Assembly (NCBI RefSeq): GCF_004361815.1
Contig: NZ_SNWA01000002.1
Span: 2,542,001 to 2,606,000 of the forward strand
Source: Paraburkholderia sp. BL10I2N1
GTDB lineage: Bacteria; Pseudomonadota; Gammaproteobacteria; Burkholderiales; Burkholderiaceae
Direction: 5' to 3'
Length of the DNA stretch: 64,000 nt
The notes below the pieces were generated by a model. The model had not been told where the DNA came from. It saw only the letters and a list, made by a program, of their open reading frames with translations, and did not search any database. The position numbers and the translations under genes were made by a program. Shown piece after piece: positions 9,022 to 18,244 of this stretch (positions within the stretch are counted from its first letter, which is position 1; each line of letters starts with the position of its first letter).

Positions 9022-10404
9022 ATGCATCCCGACCTGAAACACGATCTCGACCGTATTGCCCAGATTCTGTCCACGACGCAGGAATACGCGGCTCAGCTGC
9101 TTGCCGCTGTGGATGACCGGCCGGTCGCGCAGGCCCCTAAAGCGCCCGCATCGATGCCCTTGTCGGCTACAGGACGAGGCTTCGATGTCGCGCTCGCCGA
9201 TTTTCGCGCAAGATGGGCGCCGGGTTTTTCAGGCAGTGCCGGGCCGCGGTATCTGGGATTCGTCACTGGCGGTGCGACACCTGCCTCGCTCGCAGGTGAC
9301 TGGTTGACCAGCGTTTTCGACCAGAATCCAACCTCCGGCCTCGACTCACTGGCACCGGATCTCGAGCGTGAGACCGTGGCGTGGATGCGGGAGATGTTCG
9401 GTATATCGACTGCGCACACAGGGACGTTCGTCAGTGGCGCGACCATGTCGAACATGGTGGGACTGGCCATCGCGCGCGAATGGCTCGGCGAGCGATCGGG
9501 CGTATCCGTCAGTGAGCAAGGTCTGGCCGCACTGGGAGCCGTACGCGTGTTGTCGGGCGCACCGCATTCGAGCATCTACAAGGCGGCATCCATGCTTGGT
9601 CTCGGACGGCAGGCCATCCAGCGCGTACCGCTGTTACCCGGACGTGAGGCAATCGATGTGGTCGCGCTGGATGAAGTGTTGACCAGCCTCGCGGGCGCCC
9701 CTGCGATTGTCGTTGCCAACGCCGGCACCGTGAATACCGTCGACTTCGACGATCTGGACGCGATTGTCGAACTGAAGAGCCGCCACAATTTCTGGTTGCA
9801 CGTCGATGCAGCCTTCGGTGGATTCGCCGCATTGACGGCAGAGCACGCACACCTCGTGCGCGTGCTCGACGCGGCAGATTCCATTTGCATCGATTGCCAC
9901 AAGTGGCTGAACGTGCCTTATGACAGTGCGCTCCAGTTCACGCGGCGTCGCGATCTGCAGGTACGCGTGTTCCAGAACAACGCGTCTTATCTTGGATTTC
10001 CGCAGGGGGAACCCGATTTCGTGCACCTCACGCCCGAAAATTCGAGACGTCTTCGGGCACTCGCGGTTTGGTTCGCTGTGGCTAGCTACGGTAAAGCGGG
10101 GCATCGTGACATCGTCGAACAGAACATCGCCGCGGCGCGTGCATTGGGCGAGCGTATCGCCAACGAACCGAGACTCTTGCTACTGGCGCCGGTTCGAATG
10201 AACGTGGTCTGTTTTACGCTCGCCCATGAACCGGGTGAAGAGCGAATTCAAATGCTCATAAGGCGTCTGCGCGACGATGGGCAGGTATTCCTGTCGCCCA
10301 CGGTCTTGCACGGCACGCGGGCTATCCGTGCCGCATTCAGTAACTGGCGCACCAGCGAAGAGGACGTCGGACGCGTGTTCGCTGCGATTGCGAACGCACT
10401 TTGA
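9022..10404 (+). CDS. Pyridoxal-phosphate-dependent group II decarboxylase
   Basis: Cytoplasmic PLP enzyme of 460 residues, the size of the aromatic/glutamate decarboxylase (DDC) family. The cofactor-stacking histidine and aspartate are in HVDAAFGGF (H260, D262), and the Schiff-base lysine is K294 in DCHKWLNVPYD. Family motifs GTFVSGATMSNM and NAGTVNTVDFDDL are present. It should decarboxylate an amino acid, but the substrate loop is too divergent to name it. A second, clearly different member is encoded at 23902. The ribosome-binding site is weak. A hairpin follows the gene. Confidence 0.9.
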   Translation: MHPDLKHDLDRIAQILSTTQEYAAQLLAAVDDRPVAQAPKAPASMPLSATGRGFDVALADFRARWAPGFSGSAGPRYLGFVTGGATPASLAGDWLTSVFDQNPTSGLDSLAPDLERETVAWMREMFGISTAHTGTFVSGATMSNMVGLAIAREWLGERSGVSVSEQGLAALGAVRVLSGAPHSSIYKAASMLGLGRQAIQRVPLLPGREAIDVVALDEVLTSLAGAPAIVVANAGTVNTVDFDDLDAIVELKSRHNFWLHVDAAFGGFAALTAEHAHLVRVLDAADSICIDCHKWLNVPYDSALQFTRRRDLQVRVFQNNASYLGFPQGEPDFVHLTPENSRRLRALAVWFAVASYGKAGHRDIVEQNIAAARALGERIANEPRLLLLAPVRMNVVCFTLAHEPGEERIQMLIRRLRDDGQVFLSPTVLHGTRAIRAAFSNWRTSEEDVGRVFAAIANAL

Positions 10405-10440
10405 AGAAGCGACAGCGCCAGTTTTTCTGCCGGCTCCTGA

Positions 10441-10466
10441 GCAGGCACGGGAACTCGCGTGCCTGC
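10441..10466. terminator. Hairpin between convergent genes
   Basis: Perfect 9-bp stem GCAGGCACG / CGTGCCTGC with an 8-base loop, placed between the convergent decarboxylase and 2-hydroxyacid dehydrogenase genes, 37 bases after one stop and 36 from the other. There is no T-run, so if it terminates it does so without the classic tail. Confidence 0.5.
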
Positions 10467-10501
10467 ACCACCCGCGCGACGTGTATCGCATACTGTCTGC
10501 G

Positions 10502-11467
10502 TCACGCCTTCGAAGCGCGCGCGGTCTCGTCAAGCCACTGAACGATGTTGCGGACCGTATCACCATAGAACGTGCGATACAGTTCCTTCGACACGTAGCC
10601 GATATGCGGGGTCCCGAATAGATTGGGCAATTCGCGCAGCGGATGCGGATTGTCTAGAGGCTCGACATCGTAAACATCCAGCGCGGCGCCGGCGATCTGA
10701 CCGCTCGTCAAAGCCTTGACGAGCGCGGCGGCGTCGACGATCGGACCTCTCGACGTATTGATCAGCCGGCTGGTCGGCTTCATCCGGGCAAATTCGGCTG
10801 CGCCAACGAGATGATGCGTTCTCGGGCTCAAACGCACATGGATCGACAGGAGGTCGGAGCCGGAAAACAGTTCGTCCTTGCTGACCCGTTGTACGCCTTT
10901 CTCTTGCGCGCGTTCCGCCGTGAGATTCTGACTCCACGCAATGACGTTCATTCTGAACGCACTGCCGATCACACCGACGGCGGACCCAACGCGTCCCAGA
11001 CCAAGCAGGCCGAGCGTCTTGCCGGCGAGTTCTTCTCCCAGCGACAGTTGCCAGCCGCCCTGCCGGAACGACTGGTTCTCGAGCGGTATGTTGCGAACCA
11101 TGCTCAAGATGAGCGCCCACGTGAATTCGATCGTCGGCGTGGAGCTGTAACCCGTGTGACGCACCTCGATACCACGGCGAGCCGCGGCGTCGAGATCGAT
11201 CGACGCATTCGCCGCGCCGGTCGACGCGATCAGCTTGAGGTTCGGCAGCTTGTCGATGATGTCGCCCGTAAGCGGCGTACGCTCGCGCATTACACACAGC
11301 ACGTCGAAGGGCTTCAGACGATCGATCAGTTTTTCAACGTCGTCGATGTGGTCATTGAACACAGCGATGTCGACGCGGCCGTCCAGCGGCGACCAGTCGG
11401 CCATCGTCAGTGCGACATTCTGATAATCGTCGAGGATCGCCGCCTTGATACGGGGCACGGTGGACAT
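10502..11467 (-). CDS. D-2-hydroxyacid dehydrogenase (NAD-dependent)
   Basis: Cytoplasmic oxidoreductase of 321 residues in the D-isomer-specific 2-hydroxyacid dehydrogenase family (SerA-like). The Rossmann motif is GLLGLGRVGSAVG; the signature sites LSIHVRLSPRTHHLV, INTSRGPIVD and AALDVYDVEPL follow in the expected order, and the catalytic histidine is in FGTPHIGY. I chose ATG 11467, preceded by GGAG, over an upstream in-frame ATG at 11527. It lacks the ACT domain of phosphoglycerate dehydrogenases. It probably interconverts a 2-oxo acid and a 2-hydroxy acid. It is a single gene with no obvious operon partner. Confidence 0.92.
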   Translation of the reverse strand: MSTVPRIKAAILDDYQNVALTMADWSPLDGRVDIAVFNDHIDDVEKLIDRLKPFDVLCVMRERTPLTGDIIDKLPNLKLIASTGAANASIDLDAAARRGIEVRHTGYSSTPTIEFTWALILSMVRNIPLENQSFRQGGWQLSLGEELAGKTLGLLGLGRVGSAVGVIGSAFRMNVIAWSQNLTAERAQEKGVQRVSKDELFSGSDLLSIHVRLSPRTHHLVGAAEFARMKPTSRLINTSRGPIVDAAALVKALTSGQIAGAALDVYDVEPLDNPHPLRELPNLFGTPHIGYVSKELYRTFYGDTVRNIVQWLDETARASKA

Positions 11468-11957
11468 GTTGCATGCTCCATGTCTTGCATGGCTGGAAAG
11501 TCGAGGCGCCGCGCGCACGACGGGCACGCTCTGGCTGCCGATGAACTGTCAGTTTGACGCAAACCGGCTTTGCCTGCAGCGACGCCAGCAATCGCCACAC
11601 GGCGCTTCAGTCCGCAAGCGGCGACAACGCTTCGACAGGCATCTTCTTTGCGGGCCCTATGTGGATCGCGGGCACAAAGGCCAGAAGCGCGACGACAAAG
11701 TCTGCGGGCGTCCCGGCCCCTCTGGACTGGCGCCGAAGCGGGTTCAGGCAATCCATCAGTCCTTCCTGCATTGAAAAAATGCATGGCGACACGCCGAACG
11801 GCTTCCTATCATTGTCGAGCGGGCGGACGACGCAGAGTGCCGACTGCCTCACCCGTTTGGTGTGACACTCAAGGTGATGCGCAGCAGCGCCTGCCGATCT
11901 GGCGTAGATGGAATATGCTTGTCACTCGCGATAGTGAATATTGCCGGAACCCTACAT
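11468..11957. other. Intergenic region without a supported gene
   Basis: About 490 bases between divergent genes. Short frames cross it on both strands, but none has a ribosome-binding site, a recognisable domain or good codon periodicity. It presumably holds both promoters. Confidence 0.5.
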
Positions 11958-12581
11958 ATGAAGATTCTGTTCCTCATCCCTGTTTTCTCAGCGCTATTCA
12001 TGTTCGGCGGCGCGGCGTACGCGCAGGTCGACCAGTCGGATCCTCAGGCGCTGATCAAGACCGTAACCCAGCAGATACTCGACGAGGTGCACACCCGGGC
12101 GATCGAGCCGACCGATATCTCTCGCATCAAGGATGTCGTGAACAGGGACATCCTTCCCTACATCGATTTTCACCGTACCACGCAGCTCGCGATGGGCCGC
12201 CACTGGAGGACGGCGACGCCGACGCAGCAGCAGCAGATGGCCGACCAGTTCCAGGCGCTGCTGATCCATATGTACGCGGGCACGCTTGCGCAGCTTCGCC
12301 AGGATCAAAAGATCGATTACCCGCCGATGCGCGTCGCGCCGACCGATACCGACGTCGTGGTGCGCACGGTCGCGATCAACGATGCCGGACCCGTAGAAAT
12401 CGACTACCGTTTGTACAAAACGCCGCAAGGCTGGCGCGTGTATGACCTGAACGTGCTCGGCTCGTGGCTGGTTCAAACGTATCGGCAGCAGTTCAACGAT
12501 AAGATTCAGCAGGGCAGCGTTGACGCCTTGATCCAGTTTCTTGCTGAGCGCAACCAGCAGCTTGCTTCGGGCAAGCAGTAA
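11958..12581 (+). CDS. MlaC-family phospholipid-binding protein, solo
   Basis: Periplasmic protein of 207 residues with a clear signal peptide (MKILFLIPVFSALFMFG, cleavage after AAYA). The body fits the MlaC/Tgt2 family: an N-terminal helix IKTVTQQILDEV, the RDILPYIDFHRTTQLAMGRHWRTATP region, and a C-terminal WRVYDLNVLGSWLVQTYRQQF segment typical of the lipid-binding cleft. MlaC carries phospholipid between outer and inner membranes. No mlaD, mlaE, mlaF, mlaB or mlaA gene is adjacent, so this is a stand-alone copy. The start ATG 11958 gives the signal peptide; an upstream in-frame start would bury it. Confidence 0.88.
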   Translation: MKILFLIPVFSALFMFGGAAYAQVDQSDPQALIKTVTQQILDEVHTRAIEPTDISRIKDVVNRDILPYIDFHRTTQLAMGRHWRTATPTQQQQMADQFQALLIHMYAGTLAQLRQDQKIDYPPMRVAPTDTDVVVRTVAINDAGPVEIDYRLYKTPQGWRVYDLNVLGSWLVQTYRQQFNDKIQQGSVDALIQFLAERNQQLASGKQ

Positions 12582-12652
12582 CTGTCCGGTGGGCAAGATG
12601 ATGTTGAACGTTCTTTGACAACACGTCAGGCACGCAGGCCGTAAGAACGGAC

Positions 12653-13567
12653 TTACTTCGAAGTCGACCTGGCGGCTCGCTGCAATACGGTCATCGGGCC
12701 GAGTCTCCGGACCGTTTCCATCTGCATTTCGTCACGAACGAAGAGGGACCCCGCGAACCCCAGGGCATTGACCGGGATTCCCTCGACGCACTCTGTCGAT
12801 CTCGGCACAAGCAGCATCCACTGGGTCGTGACGAGCAGGTTATACGGCGCCGACTGCCGCGGTTCGCCATCGACAACCATCGCCGGCATACCGGCTCTAT
12901 CGAGCAACGCGAGGTAGCGCTCGAATGCTCTGTGAGCCGTCTCCAGCGGATGCGTTGCGCTCAACGGCTCCAGTCGGGCAAACGCGTGGGGAAAAGCGAG
13001 GCCGGGTACGGAACCGATCAATCCGTCCATGCATGCAGCCGCGAGGAGCGGCTCGATCGGCAAAAGCGGGTCCAGTTCATCGAGTGGCAAGGGCACGATC
13101 TGCAGATGCTTATGACGTTGGCTCGCGCCGGCGGCCAGACCGCCATTGTAGAAACCGAGGCCATCGAACTGCGCCATGCAGGTGAACAGCGCGGCAAAGT
13201 CTTCCAGGTTGAGTAACGCCTCCTGCAGTTCGAAACGACGCGTGACGATGAGGAGGTGATGATCGATGACGTTGAACTTGTTGAGGAGGGCGAGGTGCGT
13301 CTCCGAGATATCAGCGACGAAGAGGTCCGGGTCGTAAGGGAGGAAAGGGTTAGGTTTGCAACCGTCCGCAGTCCTGGCCTTGCGCTTTTGCTGGTCCTCA
13401 TCCTTGCGCGCGAGACTCGACACCTGGCGGACAAGGAAGCGTACGCCGCCATCTTCGATCGTCGTGGGGAGTGTCCCGATCGGGTGCAACGCGCCACAAG
13501 CCAGCGCATGCGTCGTTTGGCGCAGGATGGCGGGCCACAAGGTGCCGGGTTGGAGAGGGAGATTCAT
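12653..13567 (-). CDS. Ap4A phosphorylase / ATP adenylyltransferase-like protein
   Basis: Cytoplasmic HIT-superfamily protein of 304 residues resembling the two-domain Apa1/Apa2 dinucleotide tetraphosphate phosphorylases. The active-site stretch is GGLAAGASQRHKHLQIVPLPL (about residues 143-163), equivalent to the family's GASQxHxHxQ. NPFLPYDPDLFV and NKFNVIDHHLLIVTRRFE match the N-terminal domain. It would cleave Ap4A-type alarmones by phosphorolysis. Its ATG overlaps the stop of the upstream SRPBCC gene (ATGA), so the two are translationally coupled. Confidence 0.85.
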   Translation of the reverse strand: MNLPLQPGTLWPAILRQTTHALACGALHPIGTLPTTIEDGGVRFLVRQVSSLARKDEDQQKRKARTADGCKPNPFLPYDPDLFVADISETHLALLNKFNVIDHHLLIVTRRFELQEALLNLEDFAALFTCMAQFDGLGFYNGGLAAGASQRHKHLQIVPLPLDELDPLLPIEPLLAAACMDGLIGSVPGLAFPHAFARLEPLSATHPLETAHRAFERYLALLDRAGMPAMVVDGEPRQSAPYNLLVTTQWMLLVPRSTECVEGIPVNALGFAGSLFVRDEMQMETVRRLGPMTVLQRAARSTSK

Positions 13568-14007
13568 CGCAGACGTCCCGACACCGCGAACACCGGGTTG
13601 AAGGGTATGCCTTCAAGTTGGTGTTTCAGCTGGCGCATCAGGCATCCCCAGGTCGTGTTGCGCTCGGCTATCGCCTTTGCTGCCGACTGTGCGTCGGCGT
13701 GCAGGAAAGAGACCTGGGTCTTACCTGCCTCGAGCGTCGCCAGCTCGAAACTGAGCGTGGTGCCGACCCAGTCCGGTGGCCCGCTGACGCAGGACCACAC
13801 CAGCCTGTGCGGCGGATCCAGCTCGTCGACACGCATGCGGAATACGACGCTGCGTTCCCAGAAACCAAATTCGGCCATGCCGCCCGGGCGCGCTTCGAAG
13901 ACGCTATCTTCCGTCCACCACGCCTGCAGTCCTTCCTGGGTGGCCAGCGCGGCGAACACGCGCCCGGCCGGGGCCTCGATTGTGATCTGATGATAGAGAT
14001 CGGTCAT
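13564..14007 (-). CDS. SRPBCC (START/AHSA1-like) domain protein
   Basis: Small cytoplasmic lipid- or ligand-binding fold of 147 residues. MTDLYHQITIEAPAGRVF, ALATQEGLQAWW and GGMAEFGFWERS follow the AHSA1/SRPBCC pattern, ending in a long C-terminal helix (TTWGCLMRQLKHQLEG). I chose ATG 14007 because a near-perfect GGAGG lies five bases before it; the frame is open further upstream to 14187. The family has many roles, from hydrophobic ligand binding to Hsp90 co-activation, and none can be assigned. It overlaps the next gene by ATGA. Confidence 0.88.
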   Translation of the reverse strand: MTDLYHQITIEAPAGRVFAALATQEGLQAWWTEDSVFEARPGGMAEFGFWERSVVFRMRVDELDPPHRLVWSCVSGPPDWVGTTLSFELATLEAGKTQVSFLHADAQSAAKAIAERNTTWGCLMRQLKHQLEGIPFNPVFAVSGRLR

Positions 14008-14183
14008 CACTACCTCCGATGGCCGCGTACTCCTATTGCGTGAACCCTGAGAGCGAGGGCTGTGAATTCCGCGGCGTCGAGCTTTCTTTATACACTCGGC
14101 TGGGTACCGGTGATGCAGCGTTCGCCGCGTCAGCAGTATGTTCTCAAAACGGTCCGTGGCGTCGTCTTTGCCCGGTAGCCGGC

Positions 14184-15689
14184 TCACGGTCCGATGCTGA
14201 AAGCGTAGATTCTGCCGTCACCCGCGACGTAGAGTTTCCCTTCTGCGGCGAGGATGGTCACGAAATGCCGCAGCCCGGGCATGACATCGTCAGTGCCTCC
14301 GCCGACGAACACCGGCTGGCCGCTGTCGCCCCGGAAACCATGCAGACGGTTGTCGCCCTCCGCGCCTGCGATCCATACGATGCGGTCCGCGCTGCCGTCG
14401 CTGGTTGTCGTGATCGGGCTACCCGCACCGTCAATTTTCGCGCACCAGGCCGTACGCAAGCCGCCATGAGAAGCCGCGCTGATCCGCAACACGACCAGAC
14501 CATTGGTGTCGCTTCCGCCCGGACACGCCGACCCGGCGCCCGGGAATGCGACAAAAACCCCATCCGGCGTGGCGTACGAGGCGGGCCCGGCGCGGATTGG
14601 CCCGCGCGACACCTGCTGCACGTCGAGCTCACCGCCGATGCCGCCCAGATTCTCCCGGTTCAGCAGATAGGCCTTGCCATCCTTGCCCAACGCTACGATC
14701 AGGCGATGGCCGTGTAGTTCGATCGGCATCGGGTTGGCACCGTCGAGGTCGAGGTCGGCCTCGTCCAGCTCGTGCCAGTCGGCGGGTGCAAACGCGTCGT
14801 GCTGGCTTGCGGACCGGTGAAGGTCGGGGGCGAGGTGGATGACTGCCTCGCCATCCGCCCAGCTATCGGCGCCGGCGGTGTTGCCGGTCGAGACGAACAG
14901 GGCGGCGTCGGCCGTGGCGATTCCTCCAGGGGCCCAGATGCCACCCTTGCGTCCGCGAGTCTCCCATCCGCCGAAGACCGCTGGCGTGTCGAGTCGCAAG
15001 CCAACTACCCAGCCATGGTAGTCGCCGCAGTCGCCGTAGTGGCCGCCGTATGGCACGAACAGCCGCCCATCGAGAAGTGTCAGCGCCCCTCGCTGGTTCT
15101 GCAGGCGCGGCGTGAACGACATTCCGTTCGCCTGCAGCCCTACGGCAATATCGACCGGCCAGCCCGGCAGCGCCGAGCCGTCGCGCAGCGACAGCGCGTA
15201 CACCAGGTGCCTCGGCTCATTCCGGCGGACCACCAGCGCGTCGAGATATAGCGCGCCAGTCGCGGAGTCGATCACCGGCGTGCCAGTGATTCCAAGTGGA
15301 TGGATGTTGCCGCACGGCAGTGCAGCCGCAGGTGCAGGCGTTCCGAGTGCATTGCGCCAGACCACGCGACCCGTTACGGCATCCAGCGCGTAGACGACGT
15401 TCGCTTCAGTCGCGACGATCAGCAGTCCGCTCGTCGCCCCGGGAGGGTGCCAGTAGAGCGGCTGGGCATAGACATGCCCCTCGACCGCGCCGTCGAAGCG
15501 CACGTCCCGATGCAGGCGTGGCGCACTCTGCCAGGTGAGGCCCGCCACGACATACTGGCCGCTTCGGTCGCCCGTGTGGTGGTAGGCGGGCACTGAATCG
15601 CCGCTTTGCGCGCATGCCGAGCCGGCGTACGCGCACAACCACAGTGCGGACAGGTTGAGAAGCTTTCGAATAAGTCTGGCGCTCGACAT
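14184..15689 (-). CDS. Exported PQQ-type beta-propeller protein
   Basis: Secreted protein of about 501 residues. A signal peptide (MSSARLIRKLLNLSALWLC, cleavage near GSACAQ) leads into a repeat-built domain with blade motifs such as VVYALDAVTGRVVWRNAL, TGALYLDALVV, DGKAYLLNRENLGG and EGKLYVAGDGRIYAFS. This is the PQQ/pyrrolo-quinoline-quinone-dehydrogenase-like eight-blade fold. I do not see the paired vicinal cysteines or cytochrome CXXCH of a true quinoprotein alcohol dehydrogenase, so enzyme activity is doubtful. ATG 15689 has GGGAGGGG before it and gives the signal peptide; a longer frame to 15833 does not. Confidence 0.85.
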   Translation of the reverse strand: MSSARLIRKLLNLSALWLCAYAGSACAQSGDSVPAYHHTGDRSGQYVVAGLTWQSAPRLHRDVRFDGAVEGHVYAQPLYWHPPGATSGLLIVATEANVVYALDAVTGRVVWRNALGTPAPAAALPCGNIHPLGITGTPVIDSATGALYLDALVVRRNEPRHLVYALSLRDGSALPGWPVDIAVGLQANGMSFTPRLQNQRGALTLLDGRLFVPYGGHYGDCGDYHGWVVGLRLDTPAVFGGWETRGRKGGIWAPGGIATADAALFVSTGNTAGADSWADGEAVIHLAPDLHRSASQHDAFAPADWHELDEADLDLDGANPMPIELHGHRLIVALGKDGKAYLLNRENLGGIGGELDVQQVSRGPIRAGPASYATPDGVFVAFPGAGSACPGGSDTNGLVVLRISAASHGGLRTAWCAKIDGAGSPITTTSDGSADRIVWIAGAEGDNRLHGFRGDSGQPVFVGGGTDDVMPGLRHFVTILAAEGKLYVAGDGRIYAFSIGP

Positions 15690-15935
15690 TGGCCCCTCCC
15701 TCCCGCGCTGGCAAACAACGCTTGCGGAATCGAGCAAGGGGCGGCGCGACCATTCGAAATATAGTCGGATATTCTCCGGTTGGTTAGTGCGAAGTGTTTG
15801 AGCCGAGAGGCACGGCGATGCAGGCGAACTCACAACGGGCAGAATGGCTGCCTGGAGAATGCTTTGCGTGCGGGCTGCTCGAAACAGTCTTGCGGGGAGC
15901 GTCTTTCAGCGCGATAGACGCGACCCGCAGTGCGT

Positions 15936-16697
15936 CTACAACCGGGCATAAGGCTGCGATAACGATTTCGCAGACCTGATGAGATCCTCCAGCATCACCT
16001 CGCGCTTTTTCGGATCCGTGTCGCGGCTCGTCATGAAGCAAAGCGCGGCGACAGGAAGCCCCGTCCGGTCGTGTATAGGTGCTGCCATGCACAGGCGAAA
16101 GGTATGCGAAAGCCCTTCGGTGCAACAGTACCCCAGTTCAGCGGCGTGTTCGACGTCGCGCAGAAAGTCCTGAAATTCAACGCGCCTGCCGTTGTCGAGG
16201 ATAAAGTCTTCGTCCGGGATCAAGCTGCGAATCTCCTCCGCACGCAGATGGGCGAGCAGCAGGCGGCCCGATGCAGTCCATGGAATCGGCACCTTCACGC
16301 CGATGTCGGAACTGATGTTGAACGGTCGCGAGCTGTTCTCCGACAGGACCACGGTGTACTTGTTGCCCTCGAGCATGCACAACTGCGCAGTCTCATCATG
16401 GGTCCGGACGAGCGCGAGGATCGCCTGATGAGCGCGACTGATCAGATCGTTATGTACGGCATAGTCGGAGCCGTAGTAATGCATCTCGCGGCCGAAAAAC
16501 ACGCTGCCGTCGGCCGTCGTCTCGAGCCATCCGGCTTCCGTGAGCATGGTAACCAGTTCGTAGATGCTCGAGCGCGGCGCGCCGGTCGCTTCGATCAGTT
16601 CGCGCATCGTCATCGGACGCCGCGCGATATGCAACTGCTTGAGAATGCCAATGACGCGGTCAACTCCCCTGGCCCTCGATGATTCTGGTGCGGACAT
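15936..16697 (-). CDS. IclR-family transcriptional regulator
   Basis: Regulator of about 253 residues: an N-terminal winged helix (VDRVIGILKQLHIARRPMTM, RELIEATGAPRSSIYELV) followed by an IclR effector domain (GVKVPIPWTASGRLLLAHL, AAELGYCCTEGLSHTFRLCMAAPI). ATG 16697 has GGAG eight bases before it; the frame is open to 16826 without a better start. It follows the four genes of an amino-acid ABC transporter on the same strand, 125 bases after the ATPase stop, and probably controls them. It binds as a dimer or tetramer to short palindromes. Confidence 0.9.
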   Translation of the reverse strand: MSAPESSRARGVDRVIGILKQLHIARRPMTMRELIEATGAPRSSIYELVTMLTEAGWLETTADGSVFFGREMHYYGSDYAVHNDLISRAHQAILALVRTHDETAQLCMLEGNKYTVVLSENSSRPFNISSDIGVKVPIPWTASGRLLLAHLRAEEIRSLIPDEDFILDNGRRVEFQDFLRDVEHAAELGYCCTEGLSHTFRLCMAAPIHDRTGLPVAALCFMTSRDTDPKKREVMLEDLIRSAKSLSQPYARL

Positions 16698-16822
16698 TCC
16701 TTCAACTCCGTCGGCGAAAGGGTTCGCAGTTTGTCGTTTGTGTGACGCGAGTTTAGCGCGTGAAGGGCGGCGCGCCGTCAGCCTGCGGCCTGAAGACGAC
16801 TGCCGCCTCTTCGGCGGCACGC

Positions 16823-17575
16823 TCAATGATCGAGCACACGATGCAGGAACTGGCGGGTACGTTCGTTCTGCGGGTTCACGAAGATCTGCTCGGGAGCGCC
16901 CTGTTCCGCGATCACACCCTTGTCCATGAACACGACGCGGTCGGCGGTCTTGCGCGCGAAGCCCATTTCATGCGTGACCACGACCATGGTCATCCCGTCG
17001 CGCGCCAGTCCACGCATGACTTCGGTCACTTCGCCGACGAGTTCCGGATCGAGGGCGGAGGTGGCCTCGTCGAAGAACATGATGCCTGGCTCGACTGCCA
17101 GCGCTCTTGCGATCGCGACACGTTGCTGTTGCCCGCCGGAGAGCTGGCTGGGATAGTGCTCGGCGCGATCGGCGAGGCCCACCCGGTCGAGCGCGTCCAT
17201 CGCACGCTTGCGCGCGTCCGCTGCGCTCATCTTGCGTGCCTTGATCAGCGCGAGCGTCACATTGCCAAGCGCGCTCTTGTGCGGAAACAGGTTGAACTGC
17301 TGAAACACCATGCCGACATGACCGCGGATTTCCTTCGCCCGGCGCGCATCGTGCAGCGGCACTTCGTTGACCCAGACTTCGCCCGTGTCGGCTGTTTCCA
17401 GACCGCTCATGATGCGCAGCACCGTGCTCTTGCCAGAGCCCGACGCGCCGATCAGCACGAGTACTTCGCCCGGCCGCACATCGAGGTTGATCTCCTTCAG
17501 GACCTGCGTAGCGCCGAACGACTTGCTCACGCCGGTGAGGTTGATGATGGGCTTCGACGTAGTGACAGTGGTCAT
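16823..17575 (-). CDS. Polar amino acid ABC transporter ATP-binding protein (GlnQ-like)
   Basis: Cytoplasmic ATPase of 250 residues, normal for the GlnQ/HisP family. Walker A is GASGSGKS (residues 43-50), the signature is [15 protein letters not shown], Walker B is [12 protein letters not shown], and the switch histidine is in [12 protein letters not shown]. It powers the importer formed by the two permeases and the lipoprotein upstream. Its ATG overlaps the stop of the second permease (ATGA), so expression is coupled. Confidence 0.95.
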   Translation of the reverse strand: MTTVTTSKPIINLTGVSKSFGATQVLKEINLDVRPGEVLVLIGASGSGKSTVLRIMSGLETADTGEVWVNEVPLHDARRAKEIRGHVGMVFQQFNLFPHKSALGNVTLALIKARKMSAADARKRAMDALDRVGLADRAEHYPSQLSGGQQQRVAIARALAVEPGIMFFDEATSALDPELVGEVTEVMRGLARDGMTMVVVTHEMGFARKTADRVVFMDKGVIAEQGAPEQIFVNPQNERTRQFLHRVLDH

Positions 17576-18222
17576 GACAACAGGCTCCTTCTTCGATCAT
17601 GGTGGCGCACCCACTGCGACAGTGGAAAGCACACGATGAAATAAAGCACGGCGACGAGTCCATAGATTTCCACCGGTTTGCCAACCCGGTCGACGATGGC
17701 CTGGCCACCATGCATCAATTCCGACATGCCGATCATGCTCACGATCGACGTGTCCTTGATAAGCGATAAATACTGGCCGACGAGCGGCGGCATCACGATC
17801 TTTCCGGTCTGCGGCAGGATCACCGAAAAGAAAGCCTGAGTCTTGCTGAGCCCGAGGATCTGCGACACCTCCCACTGGCCTTTCGGAACGGCTTCGATGC
17901 CTGAGCGGAACACCTCGGCGATGTAGGCGCCCTGATATACGCTCAAGCCTACGGCACCCGCCGCGAATACATCGATCGCGTAGCCGAAGTACGACACGCC
18001 GAAATAGATGAACATCAGCGTGATCAGCACAGGCGTGCCGCGAAACAGTTCGGTATAGAGCCTGGCGATGCGCGGCGTGCCCCATGGCCCGAACGAGCGC
18101 AATACGGCTGCCAGCAGTCCGATCAGCGTTCCACCAACAATAGATGCCGCAGAGAGGAGCAGGGTCGCCAGCAGTCCCTGAAACAGGATCGCCAGGCTGG
18201 TCATTAACAGTTCGCTCGACAT
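17572..18222 (-). CDS. Polar amino acid ABC transporter permease
   Basis: Inner-membrane permease of 216 residues in the HisM/GlnP family. Membrane segments span most of the protein. The cytoplasmic EAA loop is visible as [20 protein letters not shown], which docks on the ATPase. [20 protein letters not shown] is the characteristic segment before it. It pairs with the other permease, encoded 22 bases upstream, as a heterodimer. The gene runs directly into the ATPase gene. Confidence 0.94.
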   Translation of the reverse strand: MSSELLMTSLAILFQGLLATLLLSAASIVGGTLIGLLAAVLRSFGPWGTPRIARLYTELFRGTPVLITLMFIYFGVSYFGYAIDVFAAGAVGLSVYQGAYIAEVFRSGIEAVPKGQWEVSQILGLSKTQAFFSVILPQTGKIVMPPLVGQYLSLIKDTSIVSMIGMSELMHGGQAIVDRVGKPVEIYGLVAVLYFIVCFPLSQWVRHHDRRRSLLS

Positions 18223-18244
18223 GTTCGGTCTCCGGTTTGAGCGC

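Noticed and set aside
11607..11852. 81-codon minus-strand frame in the gap before the MlaC-like gene
   Set aside because: No recognisable family, no ribosome-binding site. It could be a relic, but nothing in it supports that.
11570..12445. 291-codon plus-strand frame upstream of and overlapping the MlaC-like gene
   Set aside because: Low-complexity arginine-rich translation in another frame of a gene with a clear signal peptide. It has no start signal.
12609..12649. CGTTCTT / AAGAACG inverted repeat between convergent genes
   Set aside because: Only 7 bp with a 27-base loop. Too weak to call a terminator.
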